Of a stretch of 41,823 nucleotides of DNA, positions 30,401-40,700 are shown piece by piece. The notes under the pieces were generated by a model. The model did not search any database, had not been told where the DNA came from, and saw only the letters and a program-made list of their open reading frames with translations. This DNA comes from Oscillospiraceae bacterium. GTDB lineage: Bacteria > Bacillota > Clostridia > Oscillospirales > Ruminococcaceae. Location of the stretch: contig JAFRUS010000013.1 of the NCBI GenBank assembly GCA_017438745.1, positions 1 through 41,823 on the forward strand, in the 5' to 3' direction. Position 1 is the stretch's first letter. Every line of letters starts with the position of its first letter. The translations under genes and the position numbers were made by a program.

Positions 30401-31588
30401 ATGACAGAAAAACAGTATTGGATCATGCTTGCCGGCATTTTCGGACCGGCTTCGCATGAACTCAGGGAACTTATCCACCGTTACGGCGGTCCTGCAGAGG
30501 TCTACCGTGCGGCATGGGAGGCAAAGATACCGCTTAAGCCGTATGAGCAGAAGCAGTTTTCGATATGGACGAAGGAAAAGGCGGAGTCTGTTATTGAAGA
30601 GTGTGAAAAAAAGGATATTTTTATCCTTACACCTGATGACGAAGATTATCCGTCAAAACTGAAAACGATTTACGATCCGCCGGCAGTGCTTTATGCCTAC
30701 GGTGATCTTTCCTGCCTTAACGACGAACTTACTTTAGGCGTGGTCGGAACGAGATATCCTTCGGCGTACGGAAGAACTGCATCCGGAAAGATATCGGCGG
30801 AACTTGCAAAGATAGGATTTACGATAGTCAGCGGATTTGCGTCCGGAATCGATTCTGCTGCCCACAGGGGAGCACTGTCTGCAGGCGGAAAGACTGTCGC
30901 GGTGCTTGGCTGCGGAGTGGATGTTATCTATCCGAAGGACAATGAAGACATTTACGAAGTCATTGCGGAAAACGGCGTGTTTATTTCAGAATATCCACCG
31001 GGAACACCTCCGCTGGGAAAGAATTTTCCTTTAAGAAACAGGATAATCTCCGGTATTTCACTCGGAATTTTTGTGGCTGAAGCACCGCTCCACAGCGGAG
31101 CGCTGATAACTGCAGAATCGGCCATCGAACAGGAAAGAGACGTTTTCTGTCTGCCGCCTCACGACATTTTTGACAGGAATTTTGAAGGCGTTGTCAAATA
31201 CCTGCGTGACGGAGCATTTCCGGTATTCAGTCATCTCGACATAATCTATGAATACTGTACCAACTATTCACACAGGCTTTCACCGGTAAAACCGTCTGAT
31301 GAATTCAGTTCTCCGAGGGGAACTGAAACGGGCTCTGCGGAAAAGGAACCGAAGAAAAGCAGAAAGAGCACCGTTAAGAAAGAGAAAACTCCGAAGTTTG
31401 ATCTTTCATCACTTTCAGCGACTCAGAAGACAATTGTCAAGCTGCTTCTGAAGCATGATCACCATGTTGACGAGCTTTGTGAAAAGTCCGGAATTGATAT
31501 GCCTGATCTGCTTACCGAGCTTACTGATCTGGAGATCTCCGGATTTGTGGCATCTCTGCCGGGAAACATTTATACCCTGAGATCATAA
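30401..31588 (+). CDS. dprA: DNA-processing protein DprA
   Basis: DprA loads RecA on incoming single-stranded DNA during transformation. The 395-residue protein has an N-terminal helical region (1-85) and the extended Rossmann fold with GTRYPSAYG (116-124), SGFASGIDSAAHRGAL (144-159), the FPLRNRIISGIS and HSGALITAE motifs. After a charged linker (about 300-335) comes a C-terminal winged-helix domain. AGAGGAG lies 6 nt before the ATG. topA and trmFO follow, the usual Firmicute order. Together with comEA it points to a competence system, although comEA here seems damaged. Confidence 0.95.
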   Translation: MTEKQYWIMLAGIFGPASHELRELIHRYGGPAEVYRAAWEAKIPLKPYEQKQFSIWTKEKAESVIEECEKKDIFILTPDDEDYPSKLKTIYDPPAVLYAYGDLSCLNDELTLGVVGTRYPSAYGRTASGKISAELAKIGFTIVSGFASGIDSAAHRGALSAGGKTVAVLGCGVDVIYPKDNEDIYEVIAENGVFISEYPPGTPPLGKNFPLRNRIISGISLGIFVAEAPLHSGALITAESAIEQERDVFCLPPHDIFDRNFEGVVKYLRDGAFPVFSHLDIIYEYCTNYSHRLSPVKPSDEFSSPRGTETGSAEKEPKKSRKSTVKKEKTPKFDLSSLSATQKTIVKLLLKHDHHVDELCEKSGIDMPDLLTELTDLEISGFVASLPGNIYTLRS

Positions 31589-31596
31589 AAAAACTT

Positions 31597-31625
31597 TTGA
31601 CAAATCAAAATAAATCATATATACT
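31597..31625 (+). promoter_or_regulatory. Promoter of topA
   Basis: TTGACA (31597-31602), 17 bp, TATACT (31620-31625), about 50 bp before the topA start. Confidence 0.7.
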
Positions 31626-31676
31626 ATATAATTGTATATTACAGTTGTCTACCTACAGAGAAAAAAGGAGAAAGAA

Positions 31677-33758
31677 ATGTCTGATCTTGTAATTGTAGAG
31701 TCTCCTGCAAAGGCAAAGACTATAAAGAAGTATTTGGGACCAGGTTACGAAGTAATCGCGTCCATGGGACATATAAGAGATCTTCCGAAGTCAAAGATCG
31801 GTGTTGATCTTGAAAATGATTTTGAGCCTATTTACACTGACATGAAGGGTAAAGAGGATGTTATAAAGGAATTAAAGAAGTACGCAAAAAAGTGCGACAA
31901 GATATATCTCGCAACTGACCCGGACCGCGAGGGTGAAGCTATATCATGGCATATAGCGCAGATGCTTGATCTTGATCTGAACACGGACAACAGAGTTGCG
32001 TTCAACGAGATCACAAAGTTCGGTGTACAGAGCGGTATGAGCAATCCGCATAAGATCAATATTGATCTTGTAAATGCACAGCAGGCAAGAAGAATACTTG
32101 ACCGTATTCTCGGCTACAAGCTCAGTCCGTTCCTATGGAGAAAGGTAAAGCGCGGACTTTCAGCAGGACGTGTTCAGTCTGTTGCTGTAAGCCTTGTTGT
32201 TGACCGTGAAAACGAGATAAGAAAGTTCGTTACACAGGAATACTGGAGCATTGACGGAAAGTTTACAGCGCCGTCAAGCAGAAAGGTATTCTCTGCAAAG
32301 CTCGCTTCCATCGATACAAAGAAGGTGGATTTAAAGAACGAGTCCGAGACGAACAGCATTCTTTCAACACTTGAAAATGAAGAGTTCAAGGTTACAAAGG
32401 TAAAGAAAAGAGTTACCAAGAGACAGCCTGCTCCGCCGTATATCACTTCGACACTTCAGCAGGAAGCTTCACGCCGTATGGGATTCCAGGCGAGAAGAAC
32501 AATGAAGGCTGCCCAGGAACTTTATGAAGGTATTGAAATAGAAGAACTCGGCCTTGTTGGTCTTATCACCTACATGAGAACAGACTCGCTCCGTGTTTCC
32601 GAAGAAGCAAAGCAGGCTGCTGCCGAATATATAAAGAACAAGTACGGCGAGGAATATCTGCCGCCGTCACCTCGTGAATACAAATCCAAGAAAAATGCTC
32701 AGGACGCGCATGAAGCTATCAGACCTTCAATGCCGGAACTTGATCCTGAACGTGTAAAGAACAGCCTTACTACTGATCAGTACAAGATCTACAAGCTTAT
32801 CTGGGAGAGATTCATTGCAAGCCAGATGGCAAATGCACTTCTTGATACAGTTTCAGCTGAAATAAATGCCGGAAACTGCACTTTCACAGCATCAGGCTAT
32901 TCAGTTAAGTTCAAGGGATTCTCAGTGGTTCACGTTGAATCAAAGGATACATCTGCTGACGAAGAGGAGAACAAGGAACTTCCGCCGCTTGAAGAAGGCG
33001 ATGTTCTCAAGGTAAAGTCACTTCTCGGAAACCAGCATTTCACACAGCCTCCTTCAAGATATACTGAAGCTACACTTATCAAGACTCTTGAAGAAAACGG
33101 TATTGGTCGTCCGAGTACATATGCTCCGACTATCACAACTATCACATCACGTATGTACGTTGAACGTGACGGCAAGCAGCTCAAACCGACAGTTTTAGGC
33201 GAAGTTACCACGGAACTCATGAAGGACCACTTCGCTAACATAGTAAATGCAAAATTCACTGCAAGCATGGAAACCAACCTCGACGATGTTGAACGCGGTG
33301 AAAAGGACTGGAAGGCCACACTGAAGGACTTCTACAAGGATTTCGACGCTACTCTTGCAAAGGCCGAAGTTGCAATGGAAGGCAAGAGAGTAAAGATTCC
33401 GAGCGAGGAGACAGACGTTGTCTGCGACCAGTGCGGAAGAAACATGGTCATCAAGATTGGTCGTTTCGGCAAGTTCCTTGCATGTCCTGGTTTCCCTGAA
33501 TGTACAAATACAAAGAAGATAGTTCAGGCTACCAAGGGCGTTTGTCCGCTCTGCGGAAACACCGTTATTGCGCAGAAGTCAAAGAAGGGCAGAAACTTCT
33601 TCGGCTGCGAAAAGTATCCTGAGTGTAATTTCATGACATGGAACACACCTATCGAGGATACATGCCCTAAGTGCGGATCCACCCTGTTCAAGAAGGGCGG
33701 AAGAGCCGGCAAGATACTCTGTGAAAAACCGGGATGCGGTTACGAGAGAGGTCTGTAA
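31677..33758 (+). CDS. topA: DNA topoisomerase I (type IA)
   Basis: TopA relaxes negative supercoils. The start is the ATG at 31677 with AAAAGGAG 7 nt upstream; a reading from 31632 lies in the promoter region. The 693-residue enzyme has the Toprim domain (VIVESPAKAKTIKKYL with Glu8; DPDREGE at 81-87), the gate domain with the active-site Tyr299 in GLVGLITYMRTDS, and three C-terminal zinc-finger modules (CDQCGRN...C, CPLCGNT...C, CPKCGST...C). Length is normal. The stop shares one base with the trmFO start (TAATG). Confidence 0.97.
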   Translation: MSDLVIVESPAKAKTIKKYLGPGYEVIASMGHIRDLPKSKIGVDLENDFEPIYTDMKGKEDVIKELKKYAKKCDKIYLATDPDREGEAISWHIAQMLDLDLNTDNRVAFNEITKFGVQSGMSNPHKINIDLVNAQQARRILDRILGYKLSPFLWRKVKRGLSAGRVQSVAVSLVVDRENEIRKFVTQEYWSIDGKFTAPSSRKVFSAKLASIDTKKVDLKNESETNSILSTLENEEFKVTKVKKRVTKRQPAPPYITSTLQQEASRRMGFQARRTMKAAQELYEGIEIEELGLVGLITYMRTDSLRVSEEAKQAAAEYIKNKYGEEYLPPSPREYKSKKNAQDAHEAIRPSMPELDPERVKNSLTTDQYKIYKLIWERFIASQMANALLDTVSAEINAGNCTFTASGYSVKFKGFSVVHVESKDTSADEEENKELPPLEEGDVLKVKSLLGNQHFTQPPSRYTEATLIKTLEENGIGRPSTYAPTITTITSRMYVERDGKQLKPTVLGEVTTELMKDHFANIVNAKFTASMETNLDDVERGEKDWKATLKDFYKDFDATLAKAEVAMEGKRVKIPSEETDVVCDQCGRNMVIKIGRFGKFLACPGFPECTNTKKIVQATKGVCPLCGNTVIAQKSKKGRNFFGCEKYPECNFMTWNTPIEDTCPKCGSTLFKKGGRAGKILCEKPGCGYERGL

Positions 33759-35068
33759 TGGCGGTAAAGGTAATAGGTGCAGGACTTGCCGGCTGTGAAG
33801 CAGCCTGGCAGCTTGCGAATGCCGGTATCGAAACTGAACTTTATGAGATGAAGCCGGTGAAGTTTTCTCCGGCTCATCATTATGAGGGTATGGCTGAGCT
33901 TGTGTGCTCAAATTCCCTCAAGGCTGCAAGAGTCGATTCCGCCTGCGGCCTTCTCAAGGAGGAAATGCGAAGACTTGGTTCACTGATCGTTCCGTGTGCC
34001 GAGGAGACATCTGTTGAAGCAGGCGGGGCGCTTGCCGTTGACAGAACAAAGTTTTCCGACCTTGTTACACAGAAAATAAAGGAACATCCGTTTATAAAGG
34101 TTATTTCCGAGGAAGTGACATCCGTTCCGGAGGGCGATGTAATAATCGCTACCGGTCCTCTTACTTCCGGGACACTTGCAGATTCCATTGCGGAGAAGTG
34201 CGGAAACTACTTAAGCTTTTTTGATGCGGCTGCTCCTATAGTTACGTTTGACAGCCTTGATACGGATATTGTTTTCTTCGCATCACGCTATGACAAGGGC
34301 GATGCGGATTACATAAACTGTCCTATGACAAAGGAAGAGTACGATATCTTCTATAACGAACTAATAAATGCTGAATCAGCTCCGCTCAAGGAATTCGACC
34401 GTGAATCCTTCAAGGTTTACGAAGGCTGCATGCCGGTCGAGGTCCTTGCAAAGCGCGGTCCGGATACCATGCGTTTCGGCCCTCTGAAGCCGGTGGGACT
34501 TACCGACAAGCGTACGGGAAAGCGCCCGTGGGCAGTCGTTCAGCTCCGTAAGGAAAACCGTGAAGGTACGATGTACAACCTTGTGGGATTCCAGACCAAT
34601 CTTAAATTCGGCGAGCAGAAAAGAGTGTTCTCGCTTATACCGGGACTTAAGGATGCTGAATTTGTCCGTTACGGTGTAATGCACAGAAACTCATTTATAA
34701 ACAGTCCTAAGCTTTTAAAGCCAACTTTCGAGATGCGTGATATTCCGGGACTGTATTTCGCAGGACAGATAACAGGCGTGGAAGGCTACGTCGAATCAGC
34801 TGCCAGCGGAATAATGGCAGGACTTAATCTTGCCAGAAAGCTTACAGGAAAGAGTGAATTCGTCATGCCGCGTGAAACAATGACCGGTGCGCTTTCACTT
34901 TACATAAGCGACAGCTTTAACGACGGAAACTTCCAGCCTATGGGCTCAAACATGGGAATTCTTCCGGAACTGCCTGAGCGTATAAAGGACAAGAAGAAAA
35001 AGTATCAGATGTACGCAGACAGGGCTCTTGAAAAGATGGAAGAGCTCATGGCAGCAACAGAAATGTGA
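33758..35068 (+). CDS. trmFO: Methylenetetrahydrofolate--tRNA-(uracil-5-)-methyltransferase
   Basis: TrmFO makes 5-methyluridine at tRNA position 54 with methylene-THF and FADH2. The start is the ATG at 33758, overlapping the topA stop by one base. The 436-residue protein has the FAD-binding motif VIGAGLAGCEAAWQLANAG at its N-terminus, ELVCSNSLKAARVDSACGLL, and the C-terminal GLYFAGQITGVEGYVESAASG, all diagnostic. The dprA-topA-trmFO order is conserved in Firmicutes. Confidence 0.96.
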   Translation: MAVKVIGAGLAGCEAAWQLANAGIETELYEMKPVKFSPAHHYEGMAELVCSNSLKAARVDSACGLLKEEMRRLGSLIVPCAEETSVEAGGALAVDRTKFSDLVTQKIKEHPFIKVISEEVTSVPEGDVIIATGPLTSGTLADSIAEKCGNYLSFFDAAAPIVTFDSLDTDIVFFASRYDKGDADYINCPMTKEEYDIFYNELINAESAPLKEFDRESFKVYEGCMPVEVLAKRGPDTMRFGPLKPVGLTDKRTGKRPWAVVQLRKENREGTMYNLVGFQTNLKFGEQKRVFSLIPGLKDAEFVRYGVMHRNSFINSPKLLKPTFEMRDIPGLYFAGQITGVEGYVESAASGIMAGLNLARKLTGKSEFVMPRETMTGALSLYISDSFNDGNFQPMGSNMGILPELPERIKDKKKKYQMYADRALEKMEELMAATEM

Positions 35069-35089
35069 TCAGGAGTTTGATTTTTTAAT

Positions 35090-36094
35090 ATGATAAATGT
35101 AATAGTAGATGCATTCGGCGGTGACAATGCCCCAGATGCGGTCATCGAAGGAAGCATACTTGCGGTTCAGAACCTCGGTGTAAAGATAACACTCGTAGGT
35201 GATGAAAAGCTTATAAACGAAGCAGCTGAAAAGCATAACCTCGTACTTACAGGTATCGATGTTGTTCATGCTGATACAGTTTTCGACATACACGAGGAAC
35301 CTACCGAGATCATCAAGAGCGGAAAGAACAGCTCAATGGCTGTTGGTCTCGGACTTCTCCATGACGGAAAGGGCGATGCTTTTGTAAGTGCCGGAAGCAC
35401 AGGCGCACTTGTTGTAGGTGCCACATTCATTGCCAAGCGACTCAAGGGCGTAAAGCGCGCAGCGCTTGCTCCTATCATGCCGGCAAAGGACGGATACTTC
35501 ATGCTCCTTGACGGCGGTGCAAATACAGAATGCCGTCCGGAAGCACTTGTTCAGTTCGGTCTCATGGGTTCAGCCTACATGGAAAAGGTAATGGGCATAA
35601 AGGAACCGAGAGTAGGACTTCTGAATATTGGTGCAGAAGAAACAAAGGGCCGTGAACTCGAGATCGAGACATACAAACTTCTTGAAAAGTCTCCGGTAAA
35701 CTTTGTCGGAAACATCGAAGCCCGTGACATGCCGTTCTCGAAGTGCGATGTTCTCGTTGCTGACGGCTACACAGGCAACATAGCTCTGAAACTTTACGAG
35801 GGCATGGGACTTTATTTTGCAAAGACTCTTAAGGGAATGCTCACGAAGAACTTAAAGACCAAGCTTGCTGCCGGTCTTCTTATGGATCAGGTAAATGACT
35901 TCAAAAAGAAAATGGACTATTCCGAAGTCGGCGGTGCGGTTCTCATGGGTATTTCAGGTACAGTTATAAAAGCACACGGAAGCTCAGACGGCAAGGCGTT
36001 CTACAATGCTATCCGCCAGGCTAAGGAGTGCGTTGAAACAGGAGTTTCAGAAAGAATCTCCTCTTATCTTGAAATGCAGAAGGGAGCAGAGTGA
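35090..36094 (+). CDS. plsX: Phosphate acyltransferase PlsX
   Basis: PlsX makes acyl-phosphate from acyl-ACP, the acyl donor for glycerol-3-phosphate acylation by PlsY in membrane lipid synthesis. The 334-residue protein begins INVIVDAFGGDNAPDAVIEG and contains VSAGSTGALVVGATFI, DGGANTECRPEALVQFGLMG and ADGYTGNIALKLYEG, typical of PlsX. The AGGAG site is about 14 nt from the ATG, a wide spacing. No acpP or fab genes are adjacent; rnc follows after 1 bp. Confidence 0.95.
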   Translation: MINVIVDAFGGDNAPDAVIEGSILAVQNLGVKITLVGDEKLINEAAEKHNLVLTGIDVVHADTVFDIHEEPTEIIKSGKNSSMAVGLGLLHDGKGDAFVSAGSTGALVVGATFIAKRLKGVKRAALAPIMPAKDGYFMLLDGGANTECRPEALVQFGLMGSAYMEKVMGIKEPRVGLLNIGAEETKGRELEIETYKLLEKSPVNFVGNIEARDMPFSKCDVLVADGYTGNIALKLYEGMGLYFAKTLKGMLTKNLKTKLAAGLLMDQVNDFKKKMDYSEVGGAVLMGISGTVIKAHGSSDGKAFYNAIRQAKECVETGVSERISSYLEMQKGAE

Positions 36095-36095
36095 C

Positions 36096-36782
36096 TTGAC
36101 CGAACTTGAAGAAAGTATAAAATACACTTTTAAGGATAAAAAGCTTCTTCATGAAGCTCTTTCCCATTCATCATACGCAAACGAATGCAGAAGGAACCGC
36201 CGCAGCAATGAACGTCTTGAGTTCTTAGGCGACAGTGTTCTTTCCATCGTTGTATCACAGTATCTTTTCGAACATTTTTCGCATCTTCCTGAAGGCGAAC
36301 TCACAAAGATAAGAGCTTCGCTGGTATGCGAAAAATCTCTTCACATATTTGCACAGAAGATCAATCTCGGAAAGTATCTTCTTCTTGGAAAAGGTGAGGA
36401 GAATACAGGCGGACGTGAAAGAGCGTCTATACTTGCCGATGCTTTCGAAGCGCTTATTGCGGCAATATTCCTTGACGGAGGACTTGAAGCTGCAAGAACA
36501 CATATTCTCAGATTCATTCCGGAAGATCTTGAAGCACAGAAGAACGCAGCGTTCAGTGACTACAAGACTATTCTTCAGGAAGTTATCCAGCAGAATCCTG
36601 AGGAAAAGGTCGAGTACGTTATAGCTGACCAGACAGGTCCTGATCATAACAAGGCGTTTACGGTAAATGTATGCCTTAATTCAAACGTGATCGGTGTGGG
36701 TGTCGGACGCAGCAAGAAGGAAGCAGAGCAGATGGCTGCCAAGGAAGCGCTTAAGCTCATGGGCTACAATGAAGCACAGTAA
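36096..36782 (+). CDS. rnc: Ribonuclease III
   Basis: RNase III cuts double-stranded RNA, including rRNA precursors. The start chosen is the TTG at 36096, one base after the plsX stop and about 10 nt after GGGAG; a longer frame from 36006 overlaps plsX. The 228-residue enzyme has the signature NERLEFLGDSVLSIVV (38-53), the second catalytic segment ADAFEALIAAIFLDGG and a C-terminal dsRNA-binding domain (DYKTILQEVIQQ ... SKKEAEQMAAKEAL). The next gene overlaps its end by 14 bp. Confidence 0.95.
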   Translation: MTELEESIKYTFKDKKLLHEALSHSSYANECRRNRRSNERLEFLGDSVLSIVVSQYLFEHFSHLPEGELTKIRASLVCEKSLHIFAQKINLGKYLLLGKGEENTGGRERASILADAFEALIAAIFLDGGLEAARTHILRFIPEDLEAQKNAAFSDYKTILQEVIQQNPEEKVEYVIADQTGPDHNKAFTVNVCLNSNVIGVGVGRSKKEAEQMAAKEALKLMGYNEAQ

Positions 36783-37755
36783 TATTTCAATATTTATTCC
36801 TCATACCGGATGTCCGCACATGTGCAGTTTCTGCAACCAGCATACCATAAGCGGTGCGATGAAACCGCCGACGGGTGAAGAGGTGAGGAAGACCTGCCTT
36901 GAGGCACTTTCATACATCAAGGACAGGAAAAACTGCGAGATAGCTTTTTTCGGAGGAAGCTTTACTGCTGTTCCGGAGGACTATCGTAATGAACTTCTTG
37001 AAAGTGTTAAAGAGTTTTTAGGTGAGGACGGTTTCGGCGGTATACGTGTTTCAACAAGACCGGACTGCATTGATGAAAACATTCTCGAAAATCTTAAGCA
37101 TTACGGTGTTACTGCCATTGAACTCGGATGTCAGAGCATGGACGATGAGGTGCTTCGTCTCAACGAACGCGGACACAGTTCCGAAGATGTGGTAAAGGCA
37201 TCTGAACTCATAAGACAATACGGTTTTGAACTGGGCCACCAGATGATGACCGGACTCTACGGTTCGTCTCCTGAAAGGGACAGCATGACGGCAGACAGGA
37301 TCATAGCCATTAAGCCGGATACCGTAAGAATTTACCCGACAGTCATACTTGAGGGAACGAAGCTTGCGGAACTGTACAGATCCGGTGAGTACAGGACTTA
37401 CAGTCTTGACGAGATGGTGGGATACTGCTGCGGATACATGGAGCGTTTTGAGGCGGCAGGTATAAGGATCATAAAATGCGGACTTCACGCATCTGAAACG
37501 GTCGAAGGGGAAATGACCGGCGGATATTATCATCCTGCATTCAGAGAATTGTGTGAAAGCCGGAAATACAGAAACATTCTTGACGGAATGCTTTGCTGTG
37601 AAGGGGAGTACAGGATCGGGGTCAGACCTGAGCTCGTAAGCAAGGTGACCGGACAGAAACGTTCAAACATTGAATATTTCAGTCAGAAGGGGATCAGAAT
37701 AAAGATCGTTCCTTCAGACCAGAGGGAAGAAATAAATGTATTTAAAATCACTTGA
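36769..37755 (+). CDS. Radical SAM protein of the Elp3-like type
   Basis: The start is the ATG at 36769, within the end of rnc (14-bp overlap); a longer frame from 36694 lies inside rnc. The 328-residue protein has C15-x3-C19-x2-C22 (CPHMCSFCNQ), then EIAFFGGSFTAVP, IRVSTRPDCID and ELGCQSMDDEVL, the pattern of the radical SAM half of Elp3-like proteins. No acetyltransferase domain is attached. Its place between rnc and smc is common in clostridia, and its function is unknown. smc begins 20 bp before it ends. Confidence 0.9.
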   Translation: MKHSNISIFIPHTGCPHMCSFCNQHTISGAMKPPTGEEVRKTCLEALSYIKDRKNCEIAFFGGSFTAVPEDYRNELLESVKEFLGEDGFGGIRVSTRPDCIDENILENLKHYGVTAIELGCQSMDDEVLRLNERGHSSEDVVKASELIRQYGFELGHQMMTGLYGSSPERDSMTADRIIAIKPDTVRIYPTVILEGTKLAELYRSGEYRTYSLDEMVGYCCGYMERFEAAGIRIIKCGLHASETVEGEMTGGYYHPAFRELCESRKYRNILDGMLCCEGEYRIGVRPELVSKVTGQKRSNIEYFSQKGIRIKIVPSDQREEINVFKIT

Positions 37756-40700
37756 ACTTCACGGTTTCAAGTCCTTTCCGGATAAAGTCGTACTTTCATT
37801 CGACAAGGGACTTACAGGTGTAGTAGGGCCTAACGGCAGCGGAAAAAGTAATATTGGTGACGCGGTAAGATGGGTGCTCGGGGAGCAGTCCACCAAGACG
37901 CTTCGCGGCAACAAGATGGAAGATGTTATTTTTTCCGGTACTACAGCGAGAAAACCGGCCGGTTTTGCGTCTGTTACACTTACGATAGACAACAGCACCG
38001 GCGAACTCGGTACAGATGACAGTGAAGTTGCCGTTACACGAAAGATCTACCGCAACGGTGACAGCGAATACAAAATAAACGGTAAAACAGTCAGACTCAA
38101 GGATATCAATGAACTGTTCATGGATACGGGTCTCGGACGTGACGGCTACTCCATAATCGGACAGGGCCGAATTGCCGAGATCGTCGGTGCCAGAAGTACG
38201 GAACGCCGTGATATTTTTGAAGAGGCGGCCGGCATATCAAAATTCCGCTACAAAAAGGCGGAGGCAGAGCGCAGGCTCACACAGGCTCAGGATAACCTTA
38301 ACCGTCTCACGGATATTCTTTCCGAACTCGAAGACCGTGTAGGGCCTTTGAAAAAGCAGTCTGAAAAGGCTGAGAAATTTCTTGTTCTGGCTGATGAAAG
38401 AAAGAAACTTGAACTTTCACTCTGGATACACGACCTTGAAGAACTGGGAGATGCGCTTAAGAAAATAGAGGAGAACTCTCTTATCTACACTGCTCAGTAC
38501 GAAAATATCGTAAGTCAGGAAGAGCGTGAGGAACAGAGCATCAGTGAAGCGTATGACAAGATGCGTGAGATCACGCTGAAGATAGATGAGTACAAGCAGC
38601 TCATACTTGATGTGGAGCGTGAATCGTCAGATTACCGTTCCGGAATTGCTGTGTGCGAAAATGATATACGTCACAGCGAGGAGATGATAGCTTCTGTAAG
38701 AAGGCAGCAGGAAAACGAAGAAAATGCGAAAAAGGCTGTTGCCGAAAAGATGGAAGCGCTCAAAAGAAAGCTTGCCGAAGGTGAGCAGAAGATACACGAT
38801 ACGGAAGATGAACTTCGTGCCGCTGAAAAGAGCTTCAAGGAGATCGAAGAGGAAGCGGGAAGAGCGGAGAAGGAATCCGGAGACCGTGAATCAAAGCTTA
38901 CTGCGATGTACAGAAAACAGAATGACCTTAAGTTCACTATAGCATCAGCCTCATCAAGACGTGATGAGTTCGGCGGCCAGCTTGCTGAACTTGACTCACA
39001 GAATGAAGAACTTGCAAAGACTCTTGCAGGATATGAGGAAGATCTGCGTACAGCGAAGGAGACCCTTGATACCATCGAGGAGCGGGAGAAGGAAAGCGAA
39101 AACAGACTTGCCGGTCTTTCGATGATGTACAAGAAGAAAAAGACTGCGTTTGACGAGAGAAAACAGCAGTTTGATGACCTTACACTTGAACTGAGGGAAA
39201 AACAGCAGCGTGAGAAACTCTTAAGCGATATGGAAAACAGCATGGAGGGTCTCAACTACAGCGTAAAGGAAATACTTAAGGCTCAGAAAAACCAGCGTAT
39301 TACAGGTATTTACGGTACGGTGTCACAGCTGATAACTGTTGATGATGAATATACCACGGCGATAGAAACAGCACTTGGCGGTGCTCTTCAGAACATTATC
39401 GTAAAGAATGAAGACACGGCCAAGAGATGTATCGCTCTGCTTAAGGAACTGAAAAAGGGCCGTGCTACTTTCCTGCCGGTCACATCGGTAAAGCCGTATG
39501 ATTTCCGTGAAAACGGCGTAAGAAACGAGGACGGATTTGTAGCGCTCGGTGACGAGATCGTTGAAACTGATCCTGATTTTAAGAATATCATGAGCAATCT
39601 CCTCGGAAGAACTGTTATTGCTGAGGATATCGACTACGCTTCGGTTATTGCCAAGAAGTATTCCTACAGGTTCCGCATTGTTACACTTGACGGTCAGGTG
39701 ATCAACGCAGGCGGTTCATTCACAGGCGGTTCGGCTGTTCAGTCGGGCGGTATTCTTTCGAGAAAGAATGAGATAAATGAACTTGCCGGAAAAATAAAGG
39801 AACTCGAAGGCTCCGTTTCAAAGGTGAGAGATGAAGCTCAGAAAGTCAGAGCGGAAGCAGAAAAACTCCGTCTTGACATAGAAGCTGAAAACGATACAAA
39901 GCAGAAATTAAATGAAGACAAACTGACATTCCGTTCAGAGATAAAGAGCCTTGAATCTATCCTGGCTCAGTCTGAACAGCAGAACAGGAACTATTCTGAA
40001 AACAGACGCAGACTCGAAAAGAACATCGCGGAAGCGGAAGAGCAGTTCAAATCGGCATCTGAGGAGCTTGAAAAGATCACTGAGGAACTTGAAAGAGCGC
40101 AGAGCGAGGTCGATTCCCACCAGAGCCTTAAGGAAGGACTGGCGGAAAAGAGAAAACAGCTTTCCGATCATCTGTATGAACTGAAGATCCGCTGCATGGA
40201 AGCGGAGAAAAACTGCGAATCCATAAAGCTGGAGATAAGTCACTGTGAAGCTGATGCAGGAAATCTGAACCAGAGTGCAAAAGAGCTTGAAAACCAGATA
40301 GCCGGTCATGAGAAGACCATATCTGAAAAGAGGGCTGAAATAGAAAAAAACCGTGCTTTGCTTGAAAAGGCTGCCGGACAGACTGAAGTGTACAGAAACT
40401 GCATAACGGCATCCGGCGAACAGCATGACAAATACGAAGCTGCTATTTCCGAGAAGCGTGCCGGTTTAAAGAAACTCGGCGAGGACAAGGAACGTCTTTC
40501 ACGTGAGATGTCGAGGTTCGAGGAAAAGAAGGTAAATACACAGAGGGATTACGACAGCATAATCACACGTCTGTGGGAGAACTACGAGCTTACACGTACT
40601 GAGGCGGAAAACCAGGCTGAAAAGATTGAAAATATTGGACAGGCTCAGAAAAGACTCGGCGAAGTGCGTAATTCCATCAAGGCACTCGGCAGCATCAACG